From the NCBI GenBank assembly GCA_938010045.1, contig CALLFZ010000008.1:1-64000 (forward strand): 64,000 nucleotides of DNA, read 5' to 3'. Positions 63,086 through 64,000 of the stretch are shown piece after piece. The DNA is from an uncultured bacterium (lineage in GTDB: Bacteria; Verrucomicrobiota; Kiritimatiellia; PWTM01). A program made the position numbers and the translations under genes. The notes beneath the pieces were generated by a model. The model saw nothing but the letters and a program-made list of their open reading frames with translations, searched no databases and was not told the origin of the DNA. Position 1 is the stretch's first letter; every line of letters starts with the position of its first letter.

Positions 63086-63891
63086 GCGACGTCGGACAGC
63101 CGCCGAACCGGACGGACCACGGGGCGGAGTCGGCGCAGGCCGGACCGGGACGGCGCGGCGCGCACGACTGGCTGCGCGACCCTTCGCGGAGCGCATGGCG
63201 GAAGTACCGCGATGCGGTCGTCGGGGATGTCAGCGGCGGCGCGTTCCTGTGGTACGAGCTCTGCACGAGCCTCTGGGGTGACTGGCCGGGAGCACTCGGC
63301 TATTGGCTACGTTCGAAATTCTACCCGTCCCTCTTCCGGCGATGCGGCCGCGGCGTGATTTTCGGGCGCGGCCTCACGCTGCGGCAGCCCCGACGCATCA
63401 CCATCGGCGACCGCGTCACCTTGAGTGACGGCGTTGTGCTTGATGCGAAGGGAAAAGCGGGCGACGGCATTCTGATTGCCGACGAGGTGTTCGTCGGCCT
63501 GCACAGCATCATCACGACGACGGACGGCACGATCGAACTCGGGCGCGGCTGCAACATCGGCGCCTGGTGCCGGATCGGCTCCTACGGCCGCACGCGAATC
63601 GGCGAAAAAGCGTTGTTGGCCGCGTGGGTCTACGTGGTTGGCGCTGGCCATGAGACCTCGCGCACTGACATTCCGATTCTCGACCAGCCGTACATCACGC
63701 GCGGCGGGGCAGAGGTTGGCGACGGCGCCTGGATCGGCGCAAAGGTCACGGTGATGGACGGCACGAAGGTGGGCGCCCACGCCATCGTCGGCGCACATGC
63801 ACTGGTGACCTCCGACGTGCCGCCGTGGGCGATAGCGGTGGGCATCCCCGCGCGCGTCACCGGCCTGCGCCCCGGCGCCCCCCCCACCTAA
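63082..63891 (+). CDS. Hexapeptide-repeat (left-handed beta-helix) acyltransferase
   Basis: A 269-residue protein with a hydrophilic and hydrophobic N-terminal part (DVSGGAFLWYELCTSLWGDWPGALGYWLRSKFYPSLFRR) and then regular hexapeptide repeats from about residue 95 (ITIGDRVTLSDGVVLDAKG onward to VTSDVPPWAIAVGIPARV). It probably acetylates a sugar or lipid in envelope polysaccharide synthesis. The GTG start overlaps the preceding stop (GTGA). The gene is complete in the window; only 109 bp of non-coding sequence follows. Confidence 0.85.
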   Translation: MSDVGQPPNRTDHGAESAQAGPGRRGAHDWLRDPSRSAWRKYRDAVVGDVSGGAFLWYELCTSLWGDWPGALGYWLRSKFYPSLFRRCGRGVIFGRGLTLRQPRRITIGDRVTLSDGVVLDAKGKAGDGILIADEVFVGLHSIITTTDGTIELGRGCNIGAWCRIGSYGRTRIGEKALLAAWVYVVGAGHETSRTDIPILDQPYITRGGAEVGDGAWIGAKVTVMDGTKVGAHAIVGAHALVTSDVPPWAIAVGIPARVTGLRPGAPPT

Positions 63892-64000
63892 CCGCCCCCT
63901 CCCGCAGACCCACCGCGCAGATCGCAGCGGGCCGGGGCGCATCAACATTTTTGAGTTTTCGAGCGAGGCAAGCCCCAGGATCCGATGCCGGCATGAGCCG

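Overview
This is a compact, GC-rich bacterial chromosome segment with about 50 protein-coding genes, one tRNA gene and several repeat-bearing intergenic stretches. The gene content points to the PVC group, most likely a Verrucomicrobiota or Kiritimatiellota-like carbohydrate degrader. The evidence is the DUF1549/DUF1501/PPC-domain cassette, a large surface protein with autotransporter-type beta-strand repeats and a PEP-CTERM tail, secreted rhamnosidases (GH106-like, GH78) and a GH26 mannanase-like enzyme. The phylum is inferred from gene content, not from a marker phylogeny.

Layout. 1-1010: gene-free, with a degraded dispersed repeat. 1011-9669 (minus): secreted carbohydrate enzymes (GH106-like, GH26, SGNH-like), a secreted unknown and a lone prepilin-like protein. 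9670-10509: repeat-rich divergent spacer. 10510-17093 (plus): DUF1549, DUF1501, a PPC-domain protein and an M14 metallopeptidase. 17066-20100 (minus): a CDP-alcohol phosphatidyltransferase, GluRS and a methyltransferase; rnc diverges at 20222. 21281-29909 (minus): RbsD-like, a Gly-rich protein, then one tight block read as sigma factor, coaD, yceD, rpmF, plsX, fabH, fabD, fabG, acpP, fabF. 30012-36584: lipoprotein PPIase, then dnaE, hydE-like and an alcohol dehydrogenase with overlapping reading frames. 36993-39749: a four-gene overlapping operon of a small ribbon-helix-helix Cys/His protein followed by znuA, znuC and znuB; then tRNA-Ser(GGA). 40281-43469 (minus): alpha/beta hydrolase and hybrid histidine kinase. 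44092-50101 (plus): metX-metW, a Tat-exported protein with TraB/GumN, and a cobalamin-type radical SAM protein. 50700-52140 (minus): proC and a decayed permease. 53215-63891: PEP-CTERM surface protein, GH78 rhamnosidase, DCC protein (minus), RmlD-like reductase, GYF_2-like protein, CsgG/PEGA lipoprotein-like protein and a hexapeptide acyltransferase.

The genes fit a heterotroph that hydrolyses rhamnose- and mannose-rich polysaccharides outside the cell. Two things deserve most attention. First, the znu operon starts with a candidate zinc sensor that is not Fur-like, and a tandem GTAATAC repeat lies directly upstream of its start codon. Second, paired 15-bp dyads of the form GTCC..N..TTGGAC recur in three intergenic regions with a constant 31-32 bp centre spacing. 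A separate dispersed repeat family with GGGGACAGGCAC ends occupies four intergenic loci. No CRISPR array, rRNA operon, prophage or intact transposase was seen.
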